Shown here: positions 1-8,005 of the stretch, one piece after another
Layout of the letters: every line of letters starts with the position of its first letter
Numbering within the stretch: the first letter of the stretch is position 1
Assembly (NCBI RefSeq): GCF_025148285.1
Contig: NZ_CP102268.1
Span: forward strand, 2,707,001-2,771,000
DNA length: 64,000 nt
Reading direction: 5' to 3'
Origin: Marvinbryantia formatexigens DSM 14469
GTDB lineage: Bacteria > Bacillota > Clostridia > Lachnospirales > Lachnospiraceae
Program-made: the position numbers and the translations under genes
Notes under the pieces: model-generated
Database searches by the model: none
Told to the model about the DNA's origin: nothing
Seen by the model: the letters and a program-made list of their open reading frames with translations, nothing else

Positions 1-1
1 G

Positions 2-487
2 CTTGCGCAGCTCCGGGCACACCTGGATGAAGGGGTACTTCCCGTGGGGGTGTTCGTGAATGAAGCGCCGGAGCTGGTTGCGAAGCTTCTGAATGATGGA
101 ATCATTTCGCTGGCGCAGCTTCACGGCGACGAGGATGAAAACTATCTGAAGCGGTTGCGGACGCTGACGGACGGCAGGCTTATTCAGGCTTTTACGATTC
201 GCAGTGAAAAGGATGCAAAGCTTGCAATGCAGAGCACGGCGGATTATATTTTGCTGGATAACGGCAAGGGCACCGGGGAGCGCTTTGACTGGCGCTTTAT
301 CCGGGAAATTTCCCGCCCGTGGATACTGGCGGGTGGACTTACGCCGGAAAATATACGTCAGGCGGCGGAATCGCTGCGACCGTGGGCTTTGGATTTATCG
401 AGCGGCGTGGAGACAGACGGATATAAAGACCGCGCGAAAATACTGGCGGCCGCCGCGGCAATCCGGAACATGGCGGGGATTATATGA
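2..487 (+). CDS. trpF: Phosphoribosylanthranilate isomerase, 5'-truncated by window edge
   Basis: Converts N-(5-phosphoribosyl)anthranilate to CdRP in tryptophan synthesis (cytosol). The reading frame is open from base 2, so the N-terminus lies outside the window; a GTG at 44 is internal, because the frame upstream reads LRAHLDEGVLPVGVFVN as in family members. Family landmarks seen: QLHGDE, the LLDNGKGTGERFDW stretch that carries the catalytic Asp, PWILAGGLTPENI and the phosphate-binding end DLSSGVETDGYKD. Its TGA (485-487) overlaps an ATG that begins the chain of repeated mini-ORFs leading to trpB, so it is part of a trp operon running into the window. Confidence 0.95.
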   Translation, partial: LAQLRAHLDEGVLPVGVFVNEAPELVAKLLNDGIISLAQLHGDEDENYLKRLRTLTDGRLIQAFTIRSEKDAKLAMQSTADYILLDNGKGTGERFDWRFIREISRPWILAGGLTPENIRQAAESLRPWALDLSSGVETDGYKDRAKILAAAAAIRNMAGII

Positions 488-640
488 GACATAATGCGCC
501 GGGCGGAAAGAGCGTATGAGACATAATGTGCCAGACGGGGAAATTATATGAGACATAACGTGCCGGACGGCAGCAGGTCAGCCAGGCGCACCTGTTGCCC
601 GGAGAGAAAAGTTATATGAGACATAACGTGCCGGCAGAAA
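481..640 (+). repeat. Four direct repeats forming overlapping mini-ORFs between trpF and trpB
   Basis: The motif ATGAGACATAA(T/C)GTGCC occurs four times, with ATGs at 484, 516, 548 and 616. Each copy starts a reading frame beginning Met-Arg-His-Asn. The first three frames are 11, 11 and 23 codons long. Every stop is a TGA that overlaps the next ATG as ATGA; trpF's own stop makes the first such overlap. The fourth frame has no stop and continues in phase for 29 codons into the trpB Met at 703. Possible weak Shine-Dalgarno sequences (GGAAAG, GGGGAAA, GGAGAG) precede copies 2-4. The repeat and its ATGA chain are visible directly; a role in translational coupling is inference. Confidence 0.85.
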
Positions 641-702
641 CAGAAGGGCGGACGGCAGATTGCAGATATGGCAGACAATATGAGATAGAAGGAGAGAAGC
701 AG

Positions 703-1887
703 ATGAGTGCAGGAAGATTTGGGATACACGGCGGACAGTACATTCCGGAAACGCTGATGAATGCGGTTCTGGAACTGGAAGACGCTTACAACTATTATAA
801 AAATGATGCGCAGTTTCAGCAGGAGCTGACGCAGCTCCTGAATGATTACGCAGGCAGACCTTCGCGTCTGTATTATGCGCAGCGCATGACGGAGGACCTG
901 GGCGGAGCGAAGATTTATCTGAAAAGAGAGGATTTAAACCATACAGGTGCACACAAAATCAACAACGTGCTTGGACAGGTGCTGCTTGCAAAGAAGATGG
1001 GGAAAACCCGCGTGATTGCTGAGACGGGCGCCGGACAGCATGGTGTTGCTACGGCAACAGCGGCGGCGCTGATGGGCATGGAGTGCGAGGTCTTTATGGG
1101 TGAGGAGGACACGAAGCGTCAGGCGCTGAATGTTTACCGTATGCGTCTGCTGGGGGCGCAGGTACACGCCGTCACCTCCGGCACCGGCACCTTGAAGGAT
1201 GCTGTTTCCGAGACAATGCGCGAGTGGACGAACCGCGTGGAGGACACACATTATGTGCTTGGTTCCTGCATGGGACCGCATCCGTTCCCGACGATCGTGC
1301 GGGATTTCCAGGCGGTTATTTCAAAGGAAATAAAGCAGCAGATACTGGAAAAGGAAGGAAAGCTGCCGGATGCGGTGCTCGCCTGTGTGGGCGGCGGCTC
1401 TAATGCAATCGGCGCATTTTATCATTTTATTGAGGATGAAGAGGTGCAGCTGATCGGCTGCGAGGCAGCGGGACGCGGCGTGAATACTGCGGAGACGGCG
1501 GCTACCATCGCAACCGGGCGGCTGGGTATTTTTCACGGTATGAAATCGTATTTCTGCCAGGATGAGTATGGACAGATTGCGCCGGTATATTCTATTTCCG
1601 CCGGGCTGGATTATCCGGGCATCGGACCGGAGCATGCGGATCTCTATGATAAAGGACGCGCGCAATATGTTGCAATTACCGACGACGAGGCGGTGGATGC
1701 CTTTGAATATCTGTCGAAGATGGAGGGCGTGATCCCGGCAATCGAGAGCGCCCATGCGGTTGCCTATGCGCGCAAGCTTGCGCCGACGATGCGCAAAGAC
1801 CAGATTATTGTTATCAACCTGTCCGGCAGAGGAGATAAGGACTGCGCGGCAATCGCCAGATACAGAGGGGAGGATATTCATGAGTAA
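703..1887 (+). CDS. trpB: Tryptophan synthase beta chain
   Basis: PLP enzyme that joins indole to L-serine to make L-tryptophan, working as an alpha2beta2 complex with TrpA. It is 394 aa, the usual TrpB1 length. The PLP lysine lies in HTGAHKINN (about residue 85), followed by the ETGAGQHG loop, the phosphate-binding [10 protein letters not shown] and the C-terminal LSGRGDKD. The start at 703 is chosen because GAAGGAGAG precedes it at the right distance and the protein then begins like other TrpB. However, the frame stays open upstream to an ATG at 616 inside the repeat tract, so a 29-residue N-terminal extension is possible. The stop overlaps trpA by 8 nt. Confidence 0.96.
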   Translation: MSAGRFGIHGGQYIPETLMNAVLELEDAYNYYKNDAQFQQELTQLLNDYAGRPSRLYYAQRMTEDLGGAKIYLKREDLNHTGAHKINNVLGQVLLAKKMGKTRVIAETGAGQHGVATATAAALMGMECEVFMGEEDTKRQALNVYRMRLLGAQVHAVTSGTGTLKDAVSETMREWTNRVEDTHYVLGSCMGPHPFPTIVRDFQAVISKEIKQQILEKEGKLPDAVLACVGGGSNAIGAFYHFIEDEEVQLIGCEAAGRGVNTAETAATIATGRLGIFHGMKSYFCQDEYGQIAPVYSISAGLDYPGIGPEHADLYDKGRAQYVAITDDEAVDAFEYLSKMEGVIPAIESAHAVAYARKLAPTMRKDQIIVINLSGRGDKDCAAIARYRGEDIHE

Positions 1888-2785
1888 CATTCAGAGGGCA
1901 TTTGAAAATGGGAAGGTATTTATTCCGTTCATTACCTGCGGCGACCCGTCGCTGGATATCACGGAGCAGCTTGTATATGCGGCGGAGGAAGCGGGCGCTG
2001 ATTTAATTGAGCTTGGGATTCCGTTTTCCGACCCGACGGCGGAGGGACCGGTGATACAGGCGGCAAATCTGCGCGCGCTGACAGGCGGAGTGACGACTGA
2101 CGATATTTTTGATATGGTGCGCCGCATCCGCAAAAAAACAGACATTCCGATGGTATTTATGACGTATGCGAATGTGGTGTTTTCCTATGGCTACCAGCAG
2201 GCGGCGCAGGAGCGCCGGGCGGAGGCGGGCTGTCAAAAGGGCGCGGATTCCGGAAACGGCAGCACGGACTGCGAAAATAGCGGGATGCCTTCTGTGGGCG
2301 GCAGAGACTGCGCAGATAGTGGCAGCGGCACAGAACGTTTTATCCGGACAGCGGCGGAAATCGGCATGGATGGCCTGATTCTGCCGGATGTACCTTATGA
2401 GGAAAAAGAAGAGTTCGATATGGTGTGCAAAAAATACGGGCTGGATTTTATTTCTCTGATTGCGCCTACCTCGCATGAGCGTATCCGGCGGATCGCGGCG
2501 GACGCCAGCGGATTCGTATACTGCGTATCTTCTATGGGCGTAACAGGTATGCGTTCGGAAATTACTTCAGATGTAGGAAGCATGGTAAGGCTGGTAAAGG
2601 AAACAAAGGATATTCCCTGCGCGGTCGGATTTGGAATTTCCACACCGGAGCAGGCGGCGAAGATGGCGGCGCTGTCGGACGGAGCAATCGTGGGAAGCGC
2701 GATCGTGCGTCTCTGCGGACAGTACGGGAAGGAATGTGTTCCGTATGTCAGAGAATACATCCGCACCATGAAGGAAGCGCTGTAA
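1880..2785 (+). CDS. trpA: Tryptophan synthase alpha chain with unusual internal insertion
   Basis: Cleaves indole-3-glycerol phosphate to indole and G3P, passing indole to TrpB. It is 301 aa, compared with about 255-270 usual. The catalytic Glu is in [11 protein letters not shown] (about residue 44). The position of the second catalytic acid (Asp60 in E. coli, DGP) reads AEGP, so Glu replaces Asp. After YANVVFSYG, about 45 residues rich in Gly, Ser, Asp and Cys (about 105-150) are inserted before [19 protein letters not shown], which resumes the normal fold. The insertion is in frame, and the rest, including GFGIS and IVGSAIV, looks intact. The start ATG overlaps the trpB stop. No terminator is evident directly after the gene. 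Confidence 0.95.
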   Translation: MSNIQRAFENGKVFIPFITCGDPSLDITEQLVYAAEEAGADLIELGIPFSDPTAEGPVIQAANLRALTGGVTTDDIFDMVRRIRKKTDIPMVFMTYANVVFSYGYQQAAQERRAEAGCQKGADSGNGSTDCENSGMPSVGGRDCADSGSGTERFIRTAAEIGMDGLILPDVPYEEKEEFDMVCKKYGLDFISLIAPTSHERIRRIAADASGFVYCVSSMGVTGMRSEITSDVGSMVRLVKETKDIPCAVGFGISTPEQAAKMAALSDGAIVGSAIVRLCGQYGKECVPYVREYIRTMKEAL

Positions 2786-2894
2786 GATAAAGCAGCAGAG
2801 AACAAACGGGCGGAGGACAAATAGACAGAAGAACCATTGTGTTGCAAATAAATGGCTGTGGATAAATGCCTCCGGAACCCGTGTGAGGAGAATT

Positions 2895-3434
2895 ATGGAA
2901 GGAATTATATATACAAAGGCGCCGTCGGACGGGCGTCTGCCAAAGGAAATGGCGGTGTACCGGCTTCTGGATGAGCTGGGAATTTCGTATGAGCGGGTGG
3001 ATCATCCGCCGGCAATGTCGATCGATGACTGTCACAACGTGGATGAAATTCTGGGAATCCAGATTTGCAAAAATCTTTTTCTGTGCAATCGTCAGCAGAC
3101 AGATTTTTATCTGCTGATGATGCCGGGGAAAAAGCCGTTTAAGACAAAGGAGCTGAGCAGACAGATTGGCACGGCGCGGCTGTCCTTTGCCGATGAGCGC
3201 CATATGGAGGAGCTGCTTAATATTACGCCGGGGTCTGTCAGCATCATGGGGCTGATGAACGATACGCAGAATCGTGTGCGGCTGCTGATAGACGAGGACG
3301 TTTTTCACGATGAGTACGTGGGCTTTCATCCGTGCATCAATACAAGCAGCATTAAGGCGAAGGCGGCGGATATCTGGAAAAAATTTCTGCCGGCGGTGCA
3401 TCACGATTATACCGTGGTGCATCTGGAAGGATAA
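2895..3434 (+). CDS. YbaK/PrdX-type aminoacyl-tRNA deacylase
   Basis: A 179-aa stand-alone editing-domain protein of the YbaK/ProX superfamily, which hydrolyses mischarged tRNAs (typically Ala- or Cys-tRNAPro) in trans. Seen: the N-terminal LLDELGISYERVDHPP, the CKNLFLCNRQQTDFYLLMMPGKKPF core that carries the conserved lysine region, GSVSIMGLMND and the C-terminal FHPCINTSSIKAKAADIWKKFLP typical of PrdX proteins. The start at 2895 follows TGAGGAGAATT. It lies about 110 nt after trpA with no clear promoter or terminator between them. Exact tRNA specificity cannot be read from the sequence. Confidence 0.88.
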   Translation: MEGIIYTKAPSDGRLPKEMAVYRLLDELGISYERVDHPPAMSIDDCHNVDEILGIQICKNLFLCNRQQTDFYLLMMPGKKPFKTKELSRQIGTARLSFADERHMEELLNITPGSVSIMGLMNDTQNRVRLLIDEDVFHDEYVGFHPCINTSSIKAKAADIWKKFLPAVHHDYTVVHLEG

Positions 3435-3532
3435 GGACGGATGCTGGCGGGCGAAGTGCAGGCCGCCCTGCAATCAATCCGGATGGGCGTGGGAGAACAG
3501 GATGATAAGTAATCCGGGCGAAGGAGAAAAAC

Positions 3533-4456
3533 ATGGTAAAATATATGGAATGTAACATTGATGAGATGGAGCGTGTCTGCAGCCTGGGGAAGGCGCTCTC
3601 TTCTCCGGTACGACTGGAAATGCTGCAGCTTTTATACGAAAACAGTCTGATTATCGGAGAGATAGCGAAGAAGATGGACCTTCCGGCATCGAGCACGGCG
3701 TTTCATCTGAAAATTCTGGAGCAGGCGGGGCTGATTCGCATGGAAGAGCAGCCGGGAACGAGAGGAACGATGAAGCTGTGCACCAGAAAGGTGGATATCG
3801 TATCACTGGGACTGGTAAGAAGGAATAAGGACATTAATGAAATGTTCAGTGCGGAGCTTCCAGTCGGAGCTTTCAGCAGCTGCCGGGTCTCGCCTACCTG
3901 CGGGCTGTGTGCGCCGGACGGTGTTATCGGTAATGAGGATAAGGAATTCTGCTTTTATTATCCGGAACGGATGAAGGCGGGGCTGCTCTGGACCTCCTCC
4001 GGCTATGTGGAGTACCGGTTTGCCAACGGCGTACCGGCAGACAGGGAGGTTACGCGGCTTCTGTTTTCGGCGGAGCTCTGTTCTGAGGCGCCGGGATACC
4101 GGGAGGACTGGAAATCGGATATCACACTGTGGGTAAATGAGACGGACTGCGGCACTTTTACCAGCGCGGGAGATTTTGGCGGACGCCGGGGAAGGCTGAC
4201 GCCGTCCATCTGGCCGGACGGCTCCAGCCAGTATGGACAGCTTACGGAATGGGAGGTGCGCGGCGACGGCACCTACATCAACGGAATCCGGGTCTCCGAT
4301 ACCACGATCGGGGATTTGAATCTGATGAACCGGGCTTATGTTGCTGTCCGGCTTGGAAACAGAGAAGACGCAAAATATGTCGGCGGTCTGAATCTGTTCG
4401 GAAAGCAGTTTGGAGATTACGCACAGGACCTGGTTCTGACAATGGAATATCTGTGA
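3533..4456 (+). CDS. ArsR-like winged-helix regulator with large C-terminal domain
   Basis: 307 aa. Residues about 10-85 form an ArsR-type winged helix (LGKALSSPVRLEMLQLLYENSLIIGEIAKKMDLPASSTAFHLKILEQAGLI is the recognisable stretch, seen here in parts: SPVRLEML, STAFHLKILEQAGLI). The remaining 220 residues are unlike metal-sensing ArsR proteins; they contain a Cys pair region (CRVSPTCGLC) and beta-rich segments, and could bind a ligand. Start: AAGGAGAAAAAC then ATG. It sits immediately upstream of the sugar ABC operon and ends in a strong terminator, so it is a likely regulator of that operon; three similar palindromes around the operon promoter are candidate sites. Effector unknown. Confidence 0.8.
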   Translation: MVKYMECNIDEMERVCSLGKALSSPVRLEMLQLLYENSLIIGEIAKKMDLPASSTAFHLKILEQAGLIRMEEQPGTRGTMKLCTRKVDIVSLGLVRRNKDINEMFSAELPVGAFSSCRVSPTCGLCAPDGVIGNEDKEFCFYYPERMKAGLLWTSSGYVEYRFANGVPADREVTRLLFSAELCSEAPGYREDWKSDITLWVNETDCGTFTSAGDFGGRRGRLTPSIWPDGSSQYGQLTEWEVRGDGTYINGIRVSDTTIGDLNLMNRAYVAVRLGNREDAKYVGGLNLFGKQFGDYAQDLVLTMEYL

Positions 4457-4500
4457 TGCATGTGAAAAGAGAAAATAAAATATGAGAAGAGAAATATAAG

Positions 4501-4532
4501 CGGCTGCTTCCGGTTTTGGGAGCGGCCTTTTT
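4501..4532 (+). terminator. Rho-independent terminator after the ArsR-like gene
   Basis: GGCTGCTTCC and GGGAGCGGCC pair (with G-T wobbles) around a GGTTTT loop, followed by a T run. It isolates the regulator gene from the sugar operon. Confidence 0.8.
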
Positions 4533-4575
4533 GGCGCCCAGGAGGGATGCGTTTCTGCGATTGTACGGATATAGA

Positions 4576-4738
4576 AACAATAAAATTGTTATAGCACTAA
4601 TGAAAACAACAGTAATACTGTTTAAATAACAGAAAAATTAACAAAAATCCGTTAAAAAGACAAAAAATCATGAAAAATATGGTTGACAAAAGGAAAAAAT
4701 AACGTATAATCTTAGTTAAAGGAACAGAAATACTGTTC
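4576..4738 (+). promoter_or_regulatory. Three operator-like palindromes around the sugar operon promoter
   Basis: Three inverted repeats share half-sites AACAG or AACAA and a 5-bp spacer: AACAA-N5-TTGTT at 4576-4590, AACAG-N5-CTGTT at 4608-4622 and GAACAG-N5-CTGTTC at 4722-4738. The last lies just downstream of the -10 box, where a bound repressor would block transcription. The other two are upstream, with centres 32 bp apart (about three helical turns). The palindromes are seen; regulation by the adjacent ArsR-like protein is inference. Confidence 0.6.
4683..4710 (+). promoter_or_regulatory. Sigma-A type promoter of the first CUT1 operon
   Basis: TTGACA (4683-4688), a 16-bp spacer and TATAAT (4705-4710), both consensus. 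A palindrome follows at 4722. The leader is about 90 nt to the binding-protein gene, whose ribosome site is AAGGAGG. Confidence 0.88.
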
Positions 4739-4807
4739 AATCTATTTGGCCGAATAGAAAAGATAGCTGTATATTTCAAAATTATTGTTATTAAGGAGGA
4801 ATAAAGC

Positions 4808-6118
4808 ATGAAACGGAAATGGACGACATTATTACTTGGCGCATCAATGACGCTGGCACTCGGAGGAATGGCATTTGCAGAGGAAGCGGATGTAAATGAA
4901 GACGGTACCGTAAACAACCCGGAGGCAGTCCAGGTAGACGAGAACAAGCTGGTATTCTGGTCACTGTTTACCGGCGGCGACGGCGAGTATATGCAGAAGA
5001 TCATCGACGACTACAATGCCGGCGGTCCGACGAAGGAGGTACAGTCTATCACACTGGTATGGGATGACTATTATACAAAGCTTCAGACGGCGGTAGCGGC
5101 AAAGAAAGGTCCGGACATCGGCATTTCCCATGCGTCAAAGCTGTCAGAGCTGGTAGACCAGGGCGTGGTAGAATCTATATCCCCGTATCTGGAGGAGCTT
5201 GGCGTAGACCTTTCCACCATGTATGCGGAAAATTCTCTGGATGCCGTTACATACGACGGTGAGATTTATGCAGTTCCGCTCGATACACACGCTGAGATTC
5301 TTTACTACAACACGGACATTCTGGAAAAAGCGGGCGTGGAGCTGAACGAGGACGGCACGCTGTCCATCTCGTCGGCAGACGAATTTACAGAAATTCTGGA
5401 TAAATGCAAGGCTGTCATGGAAGACGGACAGAGCGTTATTGCCCTGACAAACAACGGCGACGACCCGTACCGTACCTGGTGGGCAACCTACTTCCAGATG
5501 GGCGGCACACCGCTGGTAAACGATGAGGGTACAGAGGTAACGCTTGATAAGGATATCGCAGTGCAGGCGGCAGAATGGGTAAAATCTCTGTATGACAACG
5601 GTTATGTTCTGGAGGGTATCTCAGACCATCAGAAGCTGTTCCAGGCAGGCGACGCTGCGTTCCTGATTGGCGGAACCTGGGCGGTAGGCGTTATGGAAGA
5701 GACAGAAGGACTGAATTTCGGTGCGCAGTCATGGCCGCAGCTTTTTGACAATGCTTCCTGCTGGGCAGATTCCCACACACTGATTCTTCCGGTAAATCCG
5801 GACAGAACAGAAGAGGAAACACTGGCGGCTGTTGAGTTTCTCGTGAGCGCGTCTAAAGACGGCGGCGCTACCTGGGCAGGCTCCGGACAGATTCCGGCGT
5901 GCCTGGAGGTTGTAGACAGCGACGCATTCCTCGGACTGCCGTGCAGAGAAAATTACAAATCAGCGCTTGATAATGCGGTGCTTCCTTCCAAGAACCCGGC
6001 GTTCTATGCGATGAAAGCGGGCATGATTGAAAGCCTGGATACGCTGTGGACCGGTACGGCGGATGCAGCAGGTGCGATTGACGCACTTTATAATGAACTG
6101 GAGTCCAATCTGCAGTAA
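4808..6118 (+). CDS. Extracellular sugar-binding protein, CUT1 ABC transporter
   Basis: 436-aa MalE-like solute-binding protein that captures an oligosaccharide outside the membrane and delivers it to the two permeases that follow. The N-terminus is a signal peptide (MKRKWTTLLLGASMTLALGG) ending AFA-EE, which looks like a signal peptidase I site; no lipobox cysteine is present, unusual for a Gram-positive binding protein. The body shows family features such as KLVFWSLFTGGDG, DDYYTKLQTAVAAKKGPDIG and DTHAEILYYNTDILEKAGV. The gene has its own strong promoter and palindromes, and the downstream GH2 gene suggests a glycoside ligand. The ATPase is not encoded here, as is common when a shared MsmK-type ATPase is used. 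Confidence 0.93.
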   Translation: MKRKWTTLLLGASMTLALGGMAFAEEADVNEDGTVNNPEAVQVDENKLVFWSLFTGGDGEYMQKIIDDYNAGGPTKEVQSITLVWDDYYTKLQTAVAAKKGPDIGISHASKLSELVDQGVVESISPYLEELGVDLSTMYAENSLDAVTYDGEIYAVPLDTHAEILYYNTDILEKAGVELNEDGTLSISSADEFTEILDKCKAVMEDGQSVIALTNNGDDPYRTWWATYFQMGGTPLVNDEGTEVTLDKDIAVQAAEWVKSLYDNGYVLEGISDHQKLFQAGDAAFLIGGTWAVGVMEETEGLNFGAQSWPQLFDNASCWADSHTLILPVNPDRTEEETLAAVEFLVSASKDGGATWAGSGQIPACLEVVDSDAFLGLPCRENYKSALDNAVLPSKNPAFYAMKAGMIESLDTLWTGTADAAGAIDALYNELESNLQ

Positions 6119-6205
6119 GTCCGGATCTGGATGCTCTGGCAGAGGGGAGCCGGCTGGCTCCCCTTTGCATCTTACGGAAACTTGCCGAAGAAAAGGAGGG
6201 AAAAC

Positions 6206-7093
6206 ATGAGTAAAGCAAGAAAAAGAAAAACGCTGCTCATTGCGCTGGCATTCATGCTTCCGTTTTTCGTTTTGTATACGGTTTTTACAATATGGCCGGT
6301 AATCCAGGGCTTTTATGTCAGCCTTCATAAGTGGGGACTGATGGGGAAGCAGAGCTTTCTTGGCTTTGATAATTATGTGAAATTTACCGGCGATAAAAAC
6401 TTCTGGGCGGCGTTGTGGCATACGACGTTTTTCACTCTGATTACTACGCCCATGCTTGTCATTGTCTCGATGGCGCTGGCGATGCTCGCAAACCGTCCGA
6501 CAAAGCTGAAAAAAGGACTGCGCATCATCTTTTATCTGCCCAGCGTGCTGTCTGTGTCGGTTGCGGCGTTTATCGCAAAATTCGCCTTTACACCGTATAC
6601 AGGTCTGATAAACGGGCTGCTTCACCAGATTGGGGTGCTTCCGGCTTCGCAGGAGCTGCAGTGGCTGCAGAGCCCCAGCCTGGTGTGGGTTACCGTCTCG
6701 GTTATGACGGTCTGGTGGACCATCGGCTTTCCGATGCTGCTGTATCTGTCGGCACTGCAGGATATCTCGCCGGATGTGTATGAGGCGGCGTCCATCGACG
6801 GCGCGAGCCGCTTCCAGCAGCTCATTCATCTGGAACTGCCGCTGCTGAAGCCGACCACCTGGCTGGTAGGACTTCTGCAGATGATTGCCTGCTTCAAGGT
6901 TTTCGGACAGATCCAGCTGATCACCGGAGGAGGACCGGCGGGCTCCACGCGCCCTCTGATCCAGTATATTTATGAGACGGCATTTAAAAAGAACAATCTG
7001 GGATATGCGGCGGCAATGTCCTATGTACTGTTTGGTATCCTGCTGATACTGTCCATCGGACAGCAGATTCTTCAGAGAAGGAGTGAGGACTGA
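6206..7093 (+). CDS. CUT1 sugar ABC permease, MalF/UgpA-like
   Basis: 295 aa, about six transmembrane helices (first at residues 10-30). The EAA loop that docks the ATPase is YEAASIDGASRFQQLIHLELP. The start at 6206 follows AAAGGAGGG; an open frame extends upstream but has no ribosome site. It lies 87 nt after the binding protein and is followed 1 nt later by the second permease. Forms the membrane heterodimer with the next gene product. Confidence 0.94.
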   Translation: MSKARKRKTLLIALAFMLPFFVLYTVFTIWPVIQGFYVSLHKWGLMGKQSFLGFDNYVKFTGDKNFWAALWHTTFFTLITTPMLVIVSMALAMLANRPTKLKKGLRIIFYLPSVLSVSVAAFIAKFAFTPYTGLINGLLHQIGVLPASQELQWLQSPSLVWVTVSVMTVWWTIGFPMLLYLSALQDISPDVYEAASIDGASRFQQLIHLELPLLKPTTWLVGLLQMIACFKVFGQIQLITGGGPAGSTRPLIQYIYETAFKKNNLGYAAAMSYVLFGILLILSIGQQILQRRSED

Positions 7094-7094
7094 T

Positions 7095-7943
7095 ATGGCG
7101 AAAGTGAAAGTAAAAAGCAGAAAAAGGAAATCTGTCGGGTACTGGGCGCTGAACGTGGTTTCGATTTTTCTGGCGGCTGTTTTTATTGGTCCGATACTCT
7201 GGGCGCTGGCGGTTTCCTTCCAGCATGAGGGAAAGGCGATCAACAGTGTGCTGGACTGGTTTACCGGTCCGTACACGCTGGAAAACTATCCGCATATTAT
7301 TTTTAATTCATCCGTACCGACCTGGCTGATAAACAGTGTGATTATTGCGGTGATTGTAACGGCTCTGACGGTGATTTTCTGCGCTATGGCGGCTTATGCA
7401 ATCGCAAAGATCCCCTTTAAGGGAAGCGGTATTTTCTTCATGTATTTTCTGATTGGTCTGATGGTGCCGACAGAAGCGACGATTGTTCCGCTGTTTATCA
7501 CCGTAAATGGAATGAATCTGATTGACACTTATGCAGGGCTGATTCTTCCGTCGATTGCCGGCTCCATGAACCTGATTATCATGGTAACGTTTTTCAGGAA
7601 TCTGCCCAATGAGCTTCTGGAGGCGGTGCGCATTGACGGCGGCGGAGAGCTGACGATTTTTTTCCGCATTGTCCTGCCGCTGTCGAAAACCATTATTGCC
7701 ACCGTATGCATTTTCGCATTTGTGGGAAGCTGGAACAATTACCTCTGGCCTCTGCTCTGCGCAATGAGTGACAGTCTGTTTACGCTTCCGGTCGGCATAC
7801 CGACCTTTGCGAGCACCTACACGGTTGATTATGTAGCGCCTCTGACGGCGGCGATGGTGGCTTCCCTGCCGATGATTATTATCTATATTATCTTTGAAAA
7901 GCAGATTGTCGCGGGCATTACCTCCGGCGCGGTAAAAGGCTGA
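7095..7943 (+). CDS. CUT1 sugar ABC permease, MalG/UgpE-like
   Basis: 282 aa with about six membrane helices and an EAA motif (LEAVRIDGGGELTIFFRIVLP). The N-terminus is strongly basic (KVKVKSRKRK), as expected for a cytoplasmic start. GAAGGAGTGAG within the end of the previous gene serves as ribosome site. Pairs with the upstream permease; the C-terminal EKQIVAGITSGAVKG is characteristic of MalG-type proteins. Confidence 0.94.
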   Translation: MAKVKVKSRKRKSVGYWALNVVSIFLAAVFIGPILWALAVSFQHEGKAINSVLDWFTGPYTLENYPHIIFNSSVPTWLINSVIIAVIVTALTVIFCAMAAYAIAKIPFKGSGIFFMYFLIGLMVPTEATIVPLFITVNGMNLIDTYAGLILPSIAGSMNLIIMVTFFRNLPNELLEAVRIDGGGELTIFFRIVLPLSKTIIATVCIFAFVGSWNNYLWPLLCAMSDSLFTLPVGIPTFASTYTVDYVAPLTAAMVASLPMIIIYIIFEKQIVAGITSGAVKG

Positions 7944-8005
7944 TGCCTGCAAAGAAGCGCGGAGAATAAGAAATACGAAATAAGTTGATGGAGGATAAAC
8001 ACACA

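Noticed and set aside
5960-7276. Long minus-strand open frame opposite the CUT1 permeases
   Set aside because: Shadow of G/C-rich codon use on the other strand; no ribosome site, no recognisable domains, and both + strand genes are certain.
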